A stretch of DNA of 64,000 bases from Granulicella rosea (GTDB taxonomy: Bacteria > Acidobacteriota > Terriglobia > Terriglobales > Acidobacteriaceae). Made by a program: the position numbers and the translations under genes. The stretch spans positions 372,001-436,000 of the forward strand of contig NZ_FZOU01000002.1 of the NCBI RefSeq assembly GCF_900188085.1. The letters run 5' to 3'. A model generated the notes under the pieces. It saw only the letters and a program-made list of their open reading frames with translations. It did not search any database and was not told where the DNA came from. This document shows positions 52,038-60,901 of the stretch, in pieces; within the stretch, counting starts at the first letter, position 1; every line of letters starts with the position of its first letter.

Positions 52038-53830
52038 TCCGGCTCCCCCACCGCTTCAACCGGCTCCAGACCCTTGGGAGTCAGTCGCGGGAGACGCTCG
52101 CTCGCACCCAGGTGCTGGAGCGTAGCTGGCCCTTCTTCCTCGACCTCTGCATCGCGGCCATCGGCCTCGCGTGCTTCTACGCGGTCGTACGCATCGCCAT
52201 GTTCTGGGCCGGAACGGCGGAGCCCGATATCGTCATCTCGCTCCGTCCGCGGGCGCTGCCGCTGTATGCGTTCTATTCGGTCGTCCGCATCGGGCTGGCC
52301 TATCTGTTGAGTCTCGTCTTCGCCGTGGGCTACGGCTATCTCGCCGCGTACAACAAACGCGCGGAACCCATCATGATCGCGATTCTGGACATCCTGCAGT
52401 CGATTCCAGTCCTCAGCTTCCTGCCCGGCGTCATGCTCGCGATGGTCGCGCTGTTTCCCACGCGGCAGCTCGGCGTGGAGATGGGCGCCATCGTGCTCAT
52501 CTTCACCGGCTCGGTCTGGAACATGGCCTTCAGCTTCTACTCTTCGCTGAAGTCGATCCCCAAGGAACTGGTCGAGGCGACCGGCATCTACCGCTTCTCG
52601 GCCTTCCAGCGGCTGGTGCAGCTCGAGCTTCCCTACGCGGCCATCGGCCTTGTCTGGAACTCCATCATGTCCGTCGCCGGCGCCTGGTTCTTTCTGATGG
52701 CGTGCGAGATGTTCCACCTCGGCAGCCGCGACTTCCGCCTGCCCGGTCTGGGCTCCTACCTCCAGACCGCCGCCGACTCCGGCAACGGCGCGGGCATCGC
52801 GTGGGGGCTGGGCACGATGGTCGCGATCATCGTCGCGACCGACCAGATCGTCTGGCGGCCGTTGATCGCTTGGAGCGACAAGTTCAAGTTCGAGGCGGTC
52901 GAAAGCAACAAGCGCGTCAGCTCGCCGATCCTGCATCTGCTGACGCACTCGAACGCGCTGGCGTCGGTCCTGCGCCATACGACCACGCCATTGTCCGAGA
53001 GCATCTACGCGAGGCTCGCCGCGCGCCGCGAGCGCAAGCTGATGCGACTGGCTGAGGCTGGCGCCCCGGCCGGTCGCCGCCGCACCGCTGTGCTCCAGAT
53101 CGTGCTGCTCGTCGCGGTCAGCGGCGTTGTCCTCTTCGCGGCGTTTCAGGCCGTGCAGTTGCTGCGCCCGGTACAGGGTTCGGAGTATCTGCAGATCGCC
53201 AAGGGCGCCCTCGCCACCTTCCTTCGGGTGAACCTCTCGCTCGCGCTGGCCGCCGCGTGGACGATCCCGGTCGGCGTCGCCATCGGGTTTCATCCGCGGC
53301 TCGCACGCATCGCGCAGCCTCTGGCGCAGATCGCGGCGTCGGTCCCGGCGACGGCGCTCTTCCCCGTCATCCTGATCGCGCTGGTTCAGATCGGCGGCGG
53401 CATGGGCATCGGCTCCATCGCGCTGATGCTGCTCGGCACGCAGTGGTACATCCTGTTCAACGTCATCGCCGGCGCCATGGCCATCCCGTCCGACCTGAAG
53501 GAGGTTGCGACGCTCTTCCACTTCACGACGATCCAGCGCTGGAAGACGGTCATCCTGCCAGGCATCTTTCCCTTCCTCATCACCGGCATGGTGACGGCGT
53601 CGGGCGGCGCCTGGAACGCGAGCATCATCGCCGAATACTTCCGCGTGAAGAACCAGACCCTGCAGACGGTCGGCCTGGGCGCACAGATCAGCGCCGCGAC
53701 CGAAAGCGGCAAGTTTCCCCTCCTGCTGCTCGCGACCATTGTGATGGCATTGATGGTGGTGACGACGAACCGGCTGGTCTGGCGGCCGCTCTTCCGGCTG
53801 GCAGAGACCCGGTACAAGCTCGGCAATTAA
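52034..53830 (+). CDS. Fused two-permease ABC transporter subunit (BPD type)
   Basis: 598 residues, two tandem BPD-transp-1 domains in one chain. The first has about six helices (FLDLCIAAIGLACFYAVVRI onward) with an EAA-like loop ELVEATGIYRFSAFQRLVQL. A linker of basic residues (LAARRERKLMRL) leads to the second, with helices and an EAA-like loop DLKEVATLFHFTTIQRWKTV. One chain would thus form the whole pore with two ATPase copies. It fits a NitT/TauT importer; substrate is unknown without a binding protein. It ends 102 bases before the histidine kinase gene. Confidence 0.88.
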   Translation: MIRLPHRFNRLQTLGSQSRETLARTQVLERSWPFFLDLCIAAIGLACFYAVVRIAMFWAGTAEPDIVISLRPRALPLYAFYSVVRIGLAYLLSLVFAVGYGYLAAYNKRAEPIMIAILDILQSIPVLSFLPGVMLAMVALFPTRQLGVEMGAIVLIFTGSVWNMAFSFYSSLKSIPKELVEATGIYRFSAFQRLVQLELPYAAIGLVWNSIMSVAGAWFFLMACEMFHLGSRDFRLPGLGSYLQTAADSGNGAGIAWGLGTMVAIIVATDQIVWRPLIAWSDKFKFEAVESNKRVSSPILHLLTHSNALASVLRHTTTPLSESIYARLAARRERKLMRLAEAGAPAGRRRTAVLQIVLLVAVSGVVLFAAFQAVQLLRPVQGSEYLQIAKGALATFLRVNLSLALAAAWTIPVGVAIGFHPRLARIAQPLAQIAASVPATALFPVILIALVQIGGGMGIGSIALMLLGTQWYILFNVIAGAMAIPSDLKEVATLFHFTTIQRWKTVILPGIFPFLITGMVTASGGAWNASIIAEYFRVKNQTLQTVGLGAQISAATESGKFPLLLLATIVMALMVVTTNRLVWRPLFRLAETRYKLGN

Positions 53831-53932
53831 TAAAAGCCGGTCGCGCGGCTTCCACTTCCCAAAACGGCACCCCTTCCGCATTCGGGCGAGGGCCCGCGAA
53901 GCTGCTGGACGAACGCTATCGCGCTTCCGATA

Positions 53933-56011
53933 ATGGAGGAGCGGCCCGCCTATATGGAAAAGCTGTCTCCCCGAGCCTCTGCCCCAGCACTCGCTCCCCG
54001 CTTCGATTCACATCTCGATCCCGAACGGATCCTGCGTCTCTGCGTGCAGGCCTGCGCCGCTTCGCTCATCCTACTCGGCGTCCTCGTCCTCATCGGCTGG
54101 AGCCTCGATATCGGCGCACTCATGTCGATCCTGCCCGGCTACGTCAGCATGAAACCGAACACCGCGAGCGGATTCCTCGCCTCCGGTGCGGCTCTCCTTC
54201 TGGCAACCTCCCGCAGAGCAGGTGTGCTCCTTTGGAGCAGTCTTGCAGCGGCAGTCACCCTGCTGCTGGGCGCGCTCTCGCTCGCTGAATACCTCCTCCA
54301 TGCCGACCTCCACATCGACCAGTTGCTGTTTCGCGACACCATGCAGACCATCGATCCAGGTCGCATGGCCTACATCACCGCCGTAGCCTTCTGCATCGGC
54401 GGCCTCGCGCTGCTGCTCATGCATGGTGCCCTGTTCGTCCGCCGTCTCTCCCAGGCGCTCGCCCTGCTCCTCGCCACGCTCTCGCTTGCCAGCATCGTCG
54501 GCTACCTCTACGGGGTCTCGGCGCTCTACGGTTCGTTCAACAACGCGAACTCGATGGCGCTCCACACTGGTGTGGGCTTCCTCATCCTGGGCTGTGGCCT
54601 CGTCCTCGTCCGACATGACTCCACCATCGGCCGGTTGCTCTGCGCGCGCGAACGGGGCGGCAACCTCGCCCGGCGCCTGCTGCCGCTGCTGGTCGGTCTG
54701 CCGATCCTGCTCGGCTACCTCTACCTCCGGCCAGCTGTCAATCTCGGCCAGCTACGTTTCGGCATGGCGCTCTTCGCCGTTACCCTCTCCCTTGCCGGAT
54801 CGCTCGCCATGGTCATCGTCGGCCGTTCGCTCAACCGCGCCGAGCGTCAGCAGCGGGAGATGATGCAGGTCGCCGCGGAGGCCGCCGCCGCCATCGAACT
54901 CAGTGAGCGCGAACTTCGCCTCGTTACCGACCATCTGCCCGCGCTCATCGCCTACATCGACGCGTCCGAGCAGTTCGTACGCGTCAACCGCACCTACGAG
55001 CAGTGGCTCGGCCGCGCGCCGGAACAGATCGTGGGCCACACCCTGCGTGAGGTTCTCGGCGCGCCTTATGCCGACCGCACCCGCCATATTCGCAAAGCTG
55101 CCCGCCGCGGCCAGACCAGCTCCACCGAGACCCCACACCCCACCCTTCGCGGAGAACGCGCCGCACTCATCACTTACGTCCCCGACCTCGACGAAAAGGG
55201 TCGCTTCCGCGGCTTCGTCTGCATGGTGATGGACGTCGAAGACCAGCGCCGTGCCGAGGCCGCCCTGCGCCAGAACGAGAAGCTCGCCGCCGTAGGCCGT
55301 CTCTCCAGCTCCATTGCCCATGAGATCAACAACCCCGTCGATGCCGCCATGAACCTCCTCTATCTCGCGCGCGAGCAGACCGCCGACGCCGAGATTCGAT
55401 CGCTGCTCGAGATCGCCGACAGCGAGCTAAAACGCGTCGCCAACATCGCCGGCGAAACCCTCCGCTTCCACAAGCAGGCCGACCGCCCCGAGCGGGTGCT
55501 CGCCGCCGACCTCTTCGCTTCCGTACTCATGCTGCATAGCCGCCGCCTGCGCAACAACCGCATCGAGGTACTGCGTCGCGAACGCGCGCTCAAGCCCTTC
55601 GAGTGCTTCGAAGGCGAGATCCGCCAGGTCTTGAACAACCTTATCGCCAACGCCATCGACGCCATGCTGCCAGGAGGCCGACTCCTGCTGCGCAGCCGGC
55701 CAGCCGTCGATTGGGCCTCCGGACAACACGGCATCGCACTCACCATCGCCGACACCGGCAGCGGCATGAACGAGCAGACCCGAAACCGAATCTTCGAAGC
55801 CTTCTTCACCACCAAAGGCATAGGGGGCACCGGTCTCGGACTCTGGATCAGCTCCGAGATCCTCATCCGCCACGGCGGTCACCTCAAACTGCGGAGCAGC
55901 ACCCTCGACCGACGCCACGGCACGGTCTTCGTCATCTTTCTTCCACTCAACAGCCCCCTATCCGAAGACGTTCCAATCTCGGAGCCGCTCTACATCTTCG
56001 GCAATCACTAG
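53933..56011 (+). CDS. Membrane sensor histidine kinase with PAS domain
   Basis: 692 residues from ATG 53933 (ATG 53954 is also possible). About eight hydrophobic segments fill residues 35-300, with a glycine-rich end GVGFLILGCGLVLV resembling MASE-like sensor modules. A PAS domain follows (about 328-440, ending VEDQRRAEA), then the dimerisation box IAHEINNPVDAAMN with phospho-accepting His463, and the ATPase boxes NLIANAIDAM, DTGSGM and GTGLGL. It lacks an attached receiver. A single-domain receiver is 3.4 kb upstream, so pairing is speculative. A terminator follows in the gap to the convergent glycosidase gene. Confidence 0.92.
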   Translation: MEERPAYMEKLSPRASAPALAPRFDSHLDPERILRLCVQACAASLILLGVLVLIGWSLDIGALMSILPGYVSMKPNTASGFLASGAALLLATSRRAGVLLWSSLAAAVTLLLGALSLAEYLLHADLHIDQLLFRDTMQTIDPGRMAYITAVAFCIGGLALLLMHGALFVRRLSQALALLLATLSLASIVGYLYGVSALYGSFNNANSMALHTGVGFLILGCGLVLVRHDSTIGRLLCARERGGNLARRLLPLLVGLPILLGYLYLRPAVNLGQLRFGMALFAVTLSLAGSLAMVIVGRSLNRAERQQREMMQVAAEAAAAIELSERELRLVTDHLPALIAYIDASEQFVRVNRTYEQWLGRAPEQIVGHTLREVLGAPYADRTRHIRKAARRGQTSSTETPHPTLRGERAALITYVPDLDEKGRFRGFVCMVMDVEDQRRAEAALRQNEKLAAVGRLSSSIAHEINNPVDAAMNLLYLAREQTADAEIRSLLEIADSELKRVANIAGETLRFHKQADRPERVLAADLFASVLMLHSRRLRNNRIEVLRRERALKPFECFEGEIRQVLNNLIANAIDAMLPGGRLLLRSRPAVDWASGQHGIALTIADTGSGMNEQTRNRIFEAFFTTKGIGGTGLGLWISSEILIRHGGHLKLRSSTLDRRHGTVFVIFLPLNSPLSEDVPISEPLYIFGNH

Positions 56012-56079
56012 CCGTTATGTTTCAATAGGTGGTCCAGTCGATCTGAATGCGAGAAGCTGATTCCGCGATCGGCCCGAAC

Positions 56080-56118
56080 GCACGAAGGGGCAGACATCGG
56101 ATGTCTGCCCCTTCGTGC
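56080..56118. terminator. Terminator between histidine kinase and glycosidase genes
   Basis: A perfect 18-bp stem (56080-56097 with 56101-56118) with a three-base loop. It is between convergent genes. The plus tail is ATCTTTGG; both tails are short on T. Confidence 0.7.
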
Positions 56119-56139
56119 ATCTTTGGTAAACGCAGGTTA

Positions 56140-58122
56140 TCAGTGGAAGGTTGGAGCCGCGATGTCGTCCGCGGTGTAGGTTGAGTTGAAGATGTAAGCC
56201 GAACCCGTGCTGCGGTACTCAGCGGTAGACAATACGGTCGAGTCACCCGGCATGGAGCCTCCGGCAGAGGGATCCGCCGCGACCGTATTGGTGCTCACCA
56301 GGGTGCCGCTCGTGTACGCGCCGCCCGTTCCCGTCCATGTGCCGTCCGTATACACCTGACTGAACGTGCTCGACGGAATGACCGACCCGCCAGACCCGAC
56401 CCAGCTCGAATCGCTGTTGGGAAGCCGAACGAAAAGCTGAATGTTCGGCACAGCGACGACGTTGATGCCGGAGATGGTCTGTGCCGTCTGCGTCACCGCG
56501 TTGATGTTGGTGAACGAAGACGTTCCGATGATGGGCGGCGCACCAGTCGCACCGGTTCCGAGCGCGGACCCAAGACTGATCAGCGCACGATTCTCTTCGA
56601 CGTTGATGTTGCTCCAGGTGAGATTCTGCACCGTTCCCGGAGCATAGTTATAGACCCCCATCAGGAAGGCCGCACCCGTGTCGTGAATGACGGTATTGCT
56701 GTCGAAGGTCACGTTCTGCGAGGCCGCCGTACCATCGGACCCGTTGTACTGCGTGGGGCCAACCAGCATCGCGTGGGCGTACTCATTCCACAGGATGTTG
56801 TCGTGCGCGCTAATGTTGTTCGTCTCATACACCGGCGCGGAGCGGTTCTGGTAGACGACGATCAGGTCGTCCATGGTCCGGATAAACGAGTGCTCGACCG
56901 TCACCCACTGGCAGTCTTCGATGTCGATGCCATCGCTCTCGCCCTCGTTCTTGGTCGTGCCGTCGTATGCCGTGTACTGGGTATTTCCGGAGAAGCCGAG
57001 GATCTTGATGTTGTTGACGGTGACCGGGCTGGTCGACGTCCCCACCGCATTGCCGAGCGGGAAGTTCCAACTGCAGGCGTTGCGAATGGTGAAGCCGGAG
57101 AAGTTGATCGTGTTGCCCCCGTTGGTGCTGACGTTCGTCGCGGTGATCGGGTATTCGGCGGTCCCACAGCCATAGGACGAGGCATACTCCTGGGTGCCGG
57201 TGCCGTCGAGAATGCCCGGACCATGCACGTTGATACTCATATTCACATTCGGGTAGTTGTTTCCGAATGCAAGCATCGGCCCGGAGTTGGTGGCGGCGGG
57301 CGATCCAGTGGAAAGGGCTCGCTTCAGGATCGCGCCGTCGGCAAGATACACCTCGCCTCCCGTCGGAAACGACAGATTGCCGCTGATCCAGTACTCGCCC
57401 GGCCCGAAGACGATGGGAAAGGTAGCGCCGGTGATGTTGGCCTGCGTGGTCGGGCTTGCCTGCGTGCTGGGCGTCATGCTGGTTCCGCCGGTGGGCGCAG
57501 TCTCGTACGGATTGACGAAGATGTGGATGGCGTTGAGCCAGTCGCCCTCGAATTCCACGGTAAACTGCTGGCCCACCGTCACGCCGCCGACGGTCTTCTG
57601 GGTCACGGGGAAGGTGATGGTATTGCCGTTCTTGACCGTGATCGTCGGCGCGCCGAGGCTGGGCAGAATCTTGACCTGGCTCGCGCTGGTGATCGTCGCC
57701 GGATGAGACCCATTCGGCATGGTGGTCGGGAACGAGATCGCCACGGTGGCGGTTCCGGTCAACATGAAGGAGGCGAAGGATCCAATTCCCAGGTTCCCGG
57801 TGTTGGCCGGAGCTCCTGTCGTGGGGCTGTAGCTCATGCCCGTGAAGGAGGAGGGAAAAGCAGTGAAGTTCACCGACCGCACCGGCGCCTGGTACACATG
57901 CAGGGAGATGTTGTCGGCCCATGCGGAGAAGTATGGAGAGGGTGTTTCGTCCGCTGGCAGCGAACCCGTGTAGGCGGTGACCGTCGCGCCTGCCGATCCA
58001 CACAGCACAGCCAGCAGCGCGAACGCTCCGGCCAATCGACCGATCCAACCCGCTGTGGCGGTCCTTCTCCTTTGTTTGTTTTCCGTTTTTCCGACGTTCG
58101 CCGGCATGTGACCTGATCTCAT
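56140..58122 (-). CDS. Secreted right-handed beta-helix glycosidase (clan GH-N type)
   Basis: 660 residues from ATG 58122, with GAGGTG as ribosome site. A signal peptide (WIGRLAGAFALLAVLCGSAGA) precedes an Ig-like N-terminal region (about 45-230). The beta-helix then repeats strands such as VNMSINVHGPGILDG and NTINFSGFTIRNAC. The polygalacturonase-like acidic motifs are present as ESDGIDIEDC and RTMDDLIVVYQ, with a possible catalytic His in YAHAMLVG. GH28 and GH49 belong to this clan; the exact family and substrate (pectin or a dextran-like glucan) are undecided. It is monocistronic, and no transporter is next to it. Confidence 0.75.
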   Translation of the reverse strand: MRSGHMPANVGKTENKQRRRTATAGWIGRLAGAFALLAVLCGSAGATVTAYTGSLPADETPSPYFSAWADNISLHVYQAPVRSVNFTAFPSSFTGMSYSPTTGAPANTGNLGIGSFASFMLTGTATVAISFPTTMPNGSHPATITSASQVKILPSLGAPTITVKNGNTITFPVTQKTVGGVTVGQQFTVEFEGDWLNAIHIFVNPYETAPTGGTSMTPSTQASPTTQANITGATFPIVFGPGEYWISGNLSFPTGGEVYLADGAILKRALSTGSPAATNSGPMLAFGNNYPNVNMSINVHGPGILDGTGTQEYASSYGCGTAEYPITATNVSTNGGNTINFSGFTIRNACSWNFPLGNAVGTSTSPVTVNNIKILGFSGNTQYTAYDGTTKNEGESDGIDIEDCQWVTVEHSFIRTMDDLIVVYQNRSAPVYETNNISAHDNILWNEYAHAMLVGPTQYNGSDGTAASQNVTFDSNTVIHDTGAAFLMGVYNYAPGTVQNLTWSNINVEENRALISLGSALGTGATGAPPIIGTSSFTNINAVTQTAQTISGINVVAVPNIQLFVRLPNSDSSWVGSGGSVIPSSTFSQVYTDGTWTGTGGAYTSGTLVSTNTVAADPSAGGSMPGDSTVLSTAEYRSTGSAYIFNSTYTADDIAAPTFH

Positions 58123-58476
58123 GCTTCACCTCGTAACTTGCAGATTTAAAAGCGTCAAGCGCCGAGAACTATGGCCTTGGCGGAAATCCGATGTCAAGAG
58201 ATCGGATCATAAAGCGAGGTAACATTTACGGTAGAAGGGAAGCGCTGTCATTTTGATGCAGGAGCAATTCCGCTGCTCTTTACTCTCATCCACCTCCCCG
58301 GAGCCGAACGCCTGCCTGAACTTACGCGAACCCACGCTGCGACTGAGTTCAACGCATTTCAGGCTGATGCCCGCCACCGAAGAAGCGCCGCGGTTACCGT
58401 AAGCAGAGTCTGAGCCAACCCCGCATCGTCCATGCGCAGATGAACGATGCGTGAACCGGCTCACGTTGGCCGGGCT
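58123..58476. other. 354-base gap before the glycosidase gene
   Basis: No gene is supported here; an 85-codon minus-strand frame (58207-58464) has no ribosome site or family resemblance. On the minus strand TTGACA (58197-58192) may be the -35 of the glycosidase promoter, with ATAGTT as a weak -10 at an atypical 19-base spacing. Confidence 0.4.
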
Positions 58477-58947
58477 TCAGTTGACATTGCGCCGCTTGAA
58501 CGCGAAGATCACCGCCAGCACCGGCGGCGCAATCAGCACGCCCCATGGCGGGATGAGGATACCCAGCACGATCGGACCCAGCAGCGACGCCCACCACGGC
58601 ACCATCGTGGTCCGGTGAAGGATGTAGGGCTGAATCACCAGACCTTCGAGCACCACGATTACGGCATAGAGTCCCAGCACCATCGACAAGCGGAAGAGCG
58701 TATCGTCGCCGCCGCTCAAGGCTGCGGAGATCGCCGGCCCAGCCACGGCCAGCATGCCGCCGATGCCGGGGATGAACTGGCAGACGCCGCCGATGAGCGC
58801 CCACATCGGCGCCAGCGGCACATGCAGCAGTTCGAGGCCGATCAGCCACAGAACACCCACGATCAGCGCATCGAGCGTCACCGCCTTCCACCAGTTCGCC
58901 AGCGCGCCGCCTGCCGTCTTCAACGGCGATTCCTGTCCCGTCACCAT
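58477..58947 (-). CDS. Half-length AI-2E family transporter protein
   Basis: 156 residues. Full AI-2E family transporters have about 330 residues and eight helices. This protein has only the C-terminal part: the helix LDALIVGVLWLIGLELLHVP, the diagnostic PMWALIGGVCQFIPGIGGML loop, and the later PYILHRTTMVPWWASLLGPI and GILIPPWGVLIAPPVLAV. The frame is intact from ATG 58947 with a clean stop. It could form a functional oligomer or be a decayed copy; no N-terminal half is upstream. The gene is divergent to the amylase gene. Confidence 0.75.
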   Translation of the reverse strand: MVTGQESPLKTAGGALANWWKAVTLDALIVGVLWLIGLELLHVPLAPMWALIGGVCQFIPGIGGMLAVAGPAISAALSGGDDTLFRLSMVLGLYAVIVVLEGLVIQPYILHRTTMVPWWASLLGPIVLGILIPPWGVLIAPPVLAVIFAFKRRNVN

Positions 58948-59103
58948 GACTCTTCCCCCATTCCAACCTGTTCATAAGATGCGGCATCTCACGCCTTGTA
59001 GCCGGAAATCAGCATATGGCAGCCGAGCAAACTCCAACTTCGCTCTGAAGTCCGATCTCTCTCGATGTCCATGCACGGCCCGGCAAACAAGGAGATCGAA
59101 CCC

Positions 59104-60492
59104 ATGGCAGTGATGATGCAGGCGTTTTACTGGGATGCCCCCAAGAACGATAACAAGGAACATGAGTGGTGGAACTTCGTCTCTGAAAAGGTCGAGGCGC
59201 TGGGCAAGGCCGGCATCAACGCTCTGTGGCTGCCACCCGTCAGCAAGGCATCGAGCGACACCTCCATGGGCTACGATCCGTACGACTACTTCGACCTCGG
59301 CGACTTCGACCAGAAGGGCGGGACGAAGACCTTCTTCGGCAATCGCGCTGAGCTTGAAGCGCTGATCAAGAAGGCGCATGAGCATGGCGTTGGCCTCTAC
59401 GCCGACATGGTTATCAACCATAACTCCGGCGCGGATGAGGAAGAGGTCAACCCGCTCGACGGTCAGAAGCGATGGACGAAGTTCAACCCCAAAAGCGGCA
59501 AGTTCCCGCGCGACTGGAACTGCTTCCATCCCAGCCGCTACGAGCACGTGATGATGGAGGGCGAAAACTTCGCCGGCTTCCCTCACCTGTGTCATCGCAA
59601 CCCCGCCGTCTATACCGCGATGTTCGAGTACGCACGTTTCTTGATCGAAGAACTCGGCTTCGACGGCTTCCGCTTCGACTTCGTCAAGGGATTCGGCGCG
59701 TGGATGATCGGCCTGCTTTCGAAGTATCGCTATGTGAAGGACGGCAATGAGTTCACACCCTACGTCGTGGGCGAGTACTGGTCCGGCGAGCAGGACATCA
59801 ATGCCTGGATCGACAAGGTGAACAGCTATACCGACAACCAGATCGCAGCCTTCGACTTCCCGCTGCGCTACCAGTTGAAGAAGGTCTGCGACGAGCCGAA
59901 CTACGACCTGCGCAACCTGACCTACGGCGGCAACGTCGTGATGAACCGGCCTGCGCACGCGGCCACCTTCGTCGACAACCACGACATGGGCGCGGACACG
60001 ATCGTCAACGACAAGCTGATGGCCTACTCGTTCATCCTGGTTCACGAGGGCTACCCCAGCATCTTCTGGTATGACTACTACAACAACGGCCTTGCCCGGC
60101 CCGGCACACCCAACGGTATCGACGCGCTGATCGAGGCTCACCACAAGTACGCCGGCGGAGACTCGCAGATCCTGCACGCCGACCCGGACCTCTACGTGAT
60201 GCAGCGCGTGGGCTGGAAGGACGACTCGACCGATCAGCGCGGACTGGTCTACGTGCTGAACAATCTGGGCGACAAGTGGTCCGGCACGTCGGTAAAGACG
60301 AAGTGGCCGAACACCCGCTTCGTTCCCGTTGCGTGGGACGGTCACGACGCAGCCCATCCGGACGAACGCACGACCGACGGCGAGGGCAACGCCGAGTTCC
60401 CCGCTCCGCCGCGCGGTTACGCCATCTACGTGCCCGTGGCGCAGGATACCAACAAGGACGAGCTAATCGCCGGACTCCAGACCGGCGAATAA
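59104..60492 (+). CDS. GH13 alpha-amylase, cytoplasmic type
   Basis: 462 residues from ATG 59104, which follows AAGGAG; the open frame from 59065 is unsupported. There is no signal peptide. The TIM-barrel opening MMQAFYWDAPKND and the family-13 residues are clear: nucleophile Asp192 in FRFDFVKG, acid/base Glu224 in VVGEYW, and third carboxylate Asp294 in VDNHDMG. It would hydrolyse alpha-1,4-glucan, probably intracellular glycogen or imported dextrins. It has the length of short AmyS-like enzymes. A small gene of unknown role follows after 89 bases. Confidence 0.92.
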   Translation: MAVMMQAFYWDAPKNDNKEHEWWNFVSEKVEALGKAGINALWLPPVSKASSDTSMGYDPYDYFDLGDFDQKGGTKTFFGNRAELEALIKKAHEHGVGLYADMVINHNSGADEEEVNPLDGQKRWTKFNPKSGKFPRDWNCFHPSRYEHVMMEGENFAGFPHLCHRNPAVYTAMFEYARFLIEELGFDGFRFDFVKGFGAWMIGLLSKYRYVKDGNEFTPYVVGEYWSGEQDINAWIDKVNSYTDNQIAAFDFPLRYQLKKVCDEPNYDLRNLTYGGNVVMNRPAHAATFVDNHDMGADTIVNDKLMAYSFILVHEGYPSIFWYDYYNNGLARPGTPNGIDALIEAHHKYAGGDSQILHADPDLYVMQRVGWKDDSTDQRGLVYVLNNLGDKWSGTSVKTKWPNTRFVPVAWDGHDAAHPDERTTDGEGNAEFPAPPRGYAIYVPVAQDTNKDELIAGLQTGE

Positions 60493-60581
60493 GAGGTCGC
60501 CCGCGCCGCAGTCTGACGAAGACGGCGGCGCGGGCAGCGGAAAGGCTTCGGCAAACACCCGGAGCATGAGAAGATTTAAGA

Positions 60582-60785
60582 ATGAGCGACGAATTCATCC
60601 CGAAACCAGGCACGATCAAGATAGGCGGGCAGAGCCGTCAGGCCCAGAAGCTGCAGGCCCTGCGCGAAAAAGCTGCCCACGTGAAGAGCGGCGCGAAGCC
60701 GGCCCCAGGCGCCTCCGCCTCGTCCTTCAAGGCAAAGGAACTTGCTGGAACGAAGAAGACCAGCTTCCAGCGGAAGGCCGTTTAG
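60582..60785 (+). CDS. Small basic hypothetical protein
   Basis: 67 residues, strongly basic and low in hydrophobic residues (MSDEFIPKPGTIKIGGQSRQ, then several Lys/Ala/Ser clusters ending SFQRKAV). It is probably disordered and might bind nucleic acid; no family is recognised. A hairpin lies 28 bases after the stop. Confidence 0.55.
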   Translation: MSDEFIPKPGTIKIGGQSRQAQKLQALREKAAHVKSGAKPAPGASASSFKAKELAGTKKTSFQRKAV

Positions 60786-60813
60786 GTCCAACGCAACTTT
60801 GTATCGGTCGGAA

Positions 60814-60837
60814 CGGGCGCCTCTCACGGGGCGCCCG
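60814..60837 (+). terminator. Intrinsic terminator-like hairpin
   Basis: 8-bp GC-rich stem CGGGCGCC/GGCGCCCG (60814-60821 with 60830-60837), eight-base loop, followed by AATCTATCTT. Confidence 0.6.
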
Positions 60838-60901
60838 AATCTATCTTGCAAAGTAGATCGTAGAGATACACGCCTTCCATACAGGCAAACCGGAGTAATC
60901 A

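Noticed and set aside
51920-53881. Long minus-strand frame opposite the ABC permease
   Set aside because: Shadow frame rich in Arg/Asp/Gly; the plus-strand permease has clear helices and EAA loops.
58207-58464. 85-codon minus-strand frame in the gap before the glycosidase gene
   Set aside because: No ribosome site, no family resemblance, and composition not typical of the local genes.
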